Positions 61,657 to 64,000 of a stretch of 64,000 bases of DNA are shown here, piece after piece (position 1 is the first letter of the stretch; each line of letters begins with the position of its first letter). Made by a program: the position numbers and the translations under genes. Origin of the DNA: Candidatus Brachythrix odensensis (GTDB lineage Bacteria; Chloroflexota; Anaerolineae; J036; Brachytrichaceae). The notes beneath the pieces were generated by a model that was not told the DNA's origin, did not search any database, and saw only the letters and a program-made list of their open reading frames with translations. The stretch covers positions 62,001-126,000 of the forward strand of contig JADKDT010000008.1 in assembly GCA_016714465.1 (NCBI GenBank), in the 5' to 3' direction.

Positions 61657-62235
61657 ATGCTCAAGCATCAACGCACTACCGGCTGGATCGAAGTGGTCTG
61701 CGGCTGCATGTTCAGCGGCAAGTCCGAGGAACTCATTCGGCGCGTGCGGCGGGCGGAGATCGCCCGCCAGCGCACCCAGGTGTTCAAACCCGCGATAGAC
61801 ACCCGTTTTGGCTACGACACGGTCAATTCGCACAGCGGCTCGCACGTCGGCGCCACCGCGGTTCGGGTCGCCGCCGATATCGAAGCCCAACTGGATCCGG
61901 CCACCGAAGTGGTCGCCATCGACGAGGCGCAGTTTCTTGATTTCGAGCTTGTGACGTTATGCGAACGGTTGGCCAACGCCGGGAAGCGGGTGATCCTGGC
62001 CGGCCTCGATCAGGATTTTCGGGGCGAGCCCTTTGGCCCGATGCCGACCCTGATGGCCCGAGCCGAGGAAGTAACCAAACTCTCGGCGATCTGCATGGAG
62101 TGCGGCGCGCCGGCCACCCGCACCCAGCGCCTGATCAACGGGAAACCTGCGCTCGCGAGCGATCCCATTGTGCTGGTTGGCGCCAGCGAAGCCTATCAGG
62201 CCCGTTGCCGGGCCTGTCACGTCGTCGATCGCTGA
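61657..62235 (+). CDS. tdk: Thymidine kinase
   Basis: 192 residues, the usual size of type II thymidine kinase. Walker A GCMFSGKSEELIRRV, the Walker B IDEAQFLD, GLDQDFRGEPFGP lasso, and a zinc site CMEC...CRAC near the end (last ligand pair C-x2-H). It phosphorylates thymidine in DNA-precursor salvage. Start ATG 61657 is preferred over 61636 because of the -10 box. It converges on msrQ across a hairpin with a T-tract. Confidence 0.92.
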   Translation: MLKHQRTTGWIEVVCGCMFSGKSEELIRRVRRAEIARQRTQVFKPAIDTRFGYDTVNSHSGSHVGATAVRVAADIEAQLDPATEVVAIDEAQFLDFELVTLCERLANAGKRVILAGLDQDFRGEPFGPMPTLMARAEEVTKLSAICMECGAPATRTQRLINGKPALASDPIVLVGASEAYQARCRACHVVDR

Positions 62236-62269
62236 GCGGCCGGGCACCGGGCAAGTTTTCTGGAACTCT

Positions 62270-63025
62270 TCACAGAATGCTTTTTTCCGAGATATCCCCC
62301 GGCTTCGCCGGGGGATATCTCGGAAAAGGATTCTGTTTTTGCTTCCCGGCAGCAGGCCCGCGCAATCCGGTTTCGACTCTCCTGCGCAGACTGCTCATCC
62401 AGCCGCGCACGGCCGGCACGCGCGCCAGCAGCAGCAGCCCGATGATGGCGGCATAGGCGAGCGGGGTGCGAATATCGGCTTTGACCAGCCACACGTAATG
62501 CAACGCGGCGATGGGCAGCGCCAGATAGACCAGCTTGTGCAGCGGTTTCCAGCGCTTTCCAAGGCGGCGCCGCCACCCTTTGGTCGACGTGATGGCCAGC
62601 GGAATCAGCAACGCAAAAGACGCCATGCCGGCCAGCACGAACAGCTTTTGTGAGGTCGCGCTGACGATCAGGGCGACATCCAGCCCCAAGTCGAGGGCCG
62701 TGAAGATCAGCAGGTGCAGGCTGATATAGAGAAACCCAAACAGGCCCAGATCGCGCCGGATTTTTCAGCGCGAATCGAAGGCCCGATATGGCGTTGAGGG
62801 TGAGCAGGCGAGCGACCCAACCAGCAAGACCAGCCCGACTTTTCCCGTCCGGAAGGTAAGCTCCTGAATCGGATTTGCGGTGAGCCAGTCGTAGGCCAGA
62901 TCACGCAGCATGAAACCGAGCGGTGCGAGCGCAAAAAGGGCGGTAACAAGATGCGGATGCGCCTCGATCCAGGCCAGTATCTGTTTCGGCCAGGAGGGTG
63001 TTTTGTTCGATTCGAGCGACGGCAT
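62270..63025 (-). CDS. msrQ: MsrQ-like heme-binding membrane subunit, frameshifted
   Basis: About 251 residues of the ferric-reductase-like transmembrane family. Segment 1 (63025 to about 62765): MPSLESNKTPSWPKQIL, NPIQELTFRTGKVGLVLLVG. Segment 2 (about 62765 to 62270), in another frame: GFLYISLHLLIFTALDLG, ALIVSATSQKLFVLAGMASF, WKPLHKLVYLALPIAALHYVW with the heme His residues. One indel near 62765. The last 20 residues (FPRYPPAKPGDISEKSIL) are encoded by the 62272-62336 hairpin, so the original C-terminus was replaced. It should pass quinol electrons to MsrP. Confidence 0.8.
62272..62336. terminator. Nested hairpin with T-tract after tdk
   Basis: Inner perfect 17-bp stem 62287-62303 / 62307-62323 (CCGAGATATCCCCCGGC, TTC loop), outer stem ACAGAAT (62272-62278) pairing with ATTCTGT (62330-62336) with a mismatch and a 2-nt bulge, then TTTT. 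It acts as a terminator for tdk by position, but msrQ coding sequence runs through it on the other strand. Confidence 0.7.
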
Positions 63026-63028
63026 GGC

Positions 63029-64000
63029 CTAATAGTTCCGCTTCAGGTCCATGCCCTTGTAAAGATCCTGGACCTGGGCTTCGTAGCCGTTGAACATCAG
63101 ACTCTTGCGGCGTGATAGCTCACCGATCCGGCGCTCGGTATCCTGCAACCAGCGCGGGTGCGAAACCGATGGATTGACGTTCGAGTAGAAACCGTATTCG
63201 TTGCTGGCGGCCGACATCCAGAGCGAAGTCGGCTGCTCCTCAACAAGGTCGATCTTAACGATTGACTTGATGCTCTTGAGCCGTAACTTCCAGGGCACCG
63301 CGAGTCGCAGCGGCGCGCCATTCGCGGCCGGCAACGTCTTGCCATACAGACCCGTCACCATCAATGTTAGATCGTTCATCGCCTCGTCCAGACGCAGGCC
63401 CTCGACATACGGCCAGCGGTAGAACGGATCGCGCTGGCCGGGGAACTGAGCCGGATCCTGCAGCGATTCAAATCGAACGTACTTTGCCTTCGCGTTTGGT
63501 TCGACTTCCGGAGCAGCTTGCCAACGGAAACCCCACCCACGGGATGACCATCGACCAGGCCTACGCAGCGCAGGCGATAGATGCGCTCTTCTGGTCGAAT
63601 TTCCGGCGCAGATCGTCAATGTCACACGTCTTGGGCTTATTGACCAATCCACCGACGGTCACCTGCCAGGGCCAGCCTTTGAAGTTCTTCGAGAGCGAGG
63701 CAACGGCCTCTTGCTGGTGCTGAACTCGAGAAGTTGTTGCAGGTGGTGACGCTGGCGTAGGGGTGAGCTTGTCACCCAGCTCATCCGTCGCTTTTGCAGC
63801 GGCTGGCTCGCGCGTATCCGGTGTCGGCGCGGGGGTCGAGCATTGGGCCGATGGGCGCGCGTGAAGTTGGCGGCGGCGCAGACACGCCACAAGCGGCCAG
63901 AGCCGCGGCGCTTAGGGCTGCCCCACCCAATCGCAGCGCCTTGCGGCGCGACAAGTACACACCTTCAGCGGTGATCTCGGAGGAGGGGATGGCGGGAAGT
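63029..64000 (-). CDS. msrP: MsrP-like molybdopterin methionine-sulfoxide reductase, partial, frameshifted
   Basis: About 320 residues, cut at the right edge. From the right edge the minus strand reads VYLSRRKALRLGGAALSA, a Tat signal ending in a lipobox-like LAAC. Next comes NFKGWPWQVTVGGLVNKP and CDIDDLRRKF, then the molybdenum ligand Cys in YRLRCV, AWSMVIPWVGFPLAS, and the last part EPNAKAKYVRFESL, RDPFYRWPYVEGLRLDEAM, ASNEYGFYSNVNP. At least three indels (63500-63750) split these pieces. The enzyme repairs oxidised methionines in exported proteins with msrQ, 3 bp downstream. The true start is outside the window. Confidence 0.8.

Overview
The window is about 63% G+C and gene-dense on both strands. 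It looks like a chromosomal segment of a Chloroflexota bacterium, probably Anaerolineae-like. Supporting signs are Thr/Pro-rich linkers in secreted proteins (LysM lipoprotein, S8 peptidases), a CpXC-type protein, many GAF-domain sensors, an AroK-AroB fusion, and -10 boxes placed directly in front of start codons. This assignment is inference from gene content; there is no rRNA in the window. I see no prophage, IS transposase or CRISPR array.

Layout. 1-9.6 kb: 5' part of acetyl-CoA synthetase, two SLC13/ArsB-type permeases, tRNA-Cys, acylphosphatase, an ATP-grasp protein, an MFS / HDAC-like deacetylase / CPBP protease operon, and a lipoprotein. 9.6-19.2 kb: aromatic amino-acid genes (aroK-aroB fusion, aroQ, trpF, trpB) mixed with a hydrolase, a MuiA-like protein, tRNA m1A58 methyltransferase, an EamA transporter and an aminotransferase, mostly joined by ATGA overlaps. 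19.2-29.6 kb: mannonate dehydratase, a DUF4432 epimerase-like protein, an NHL propeller, a PreP-like M16 protease, and 2-oxoacid:ferredoxin oxidoreductase korAB behind an FCD-type regulator. 29.6-43 kb: secreted S8 protease, obg-nadD, a membrane sensor without a kinase, a DHDPS-like / transglutaminase / transaldolase / acetyl-esterase group, MFS, hydrolase and FHA protein. 43-64 kb: priA, LysM lipoprotein, CpXC-like protein, FKBP, gcvPB, an unknown exported protein, a 4xGAF-PP2C phosphatase, nrfHA nitrite reductase, tRNA-Leu, a ROK protein with a basic tail, a second S8 protease, thymidine kinase and msrQ/msrP.

Cross-cutting patterns. (1) About 15 long, nearly perfect hairpins (13-37 bp stems, 2-5 nt loops, usually a CCCCGGC-TTC-GCCGGGG-like tip) sit between genes; their tips are conserved while their outer arms differ but stay complementary. 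(2) At least 14 genes have a TANNNT-like -10 box ending only 6-10 nt before the start codon, which suggests leaderless transcripts and corrects several starts. (3) About 19 frameshifts are scattered over 13 otherwise well-conserved genes, several at homopolymers; I treat these as likely sequence errors and annotate the genes across them. (4) Other intergenic repeats occur: a 13-bp tandem array, an 85-bp two-copy repeat and two inverted-repeat families.
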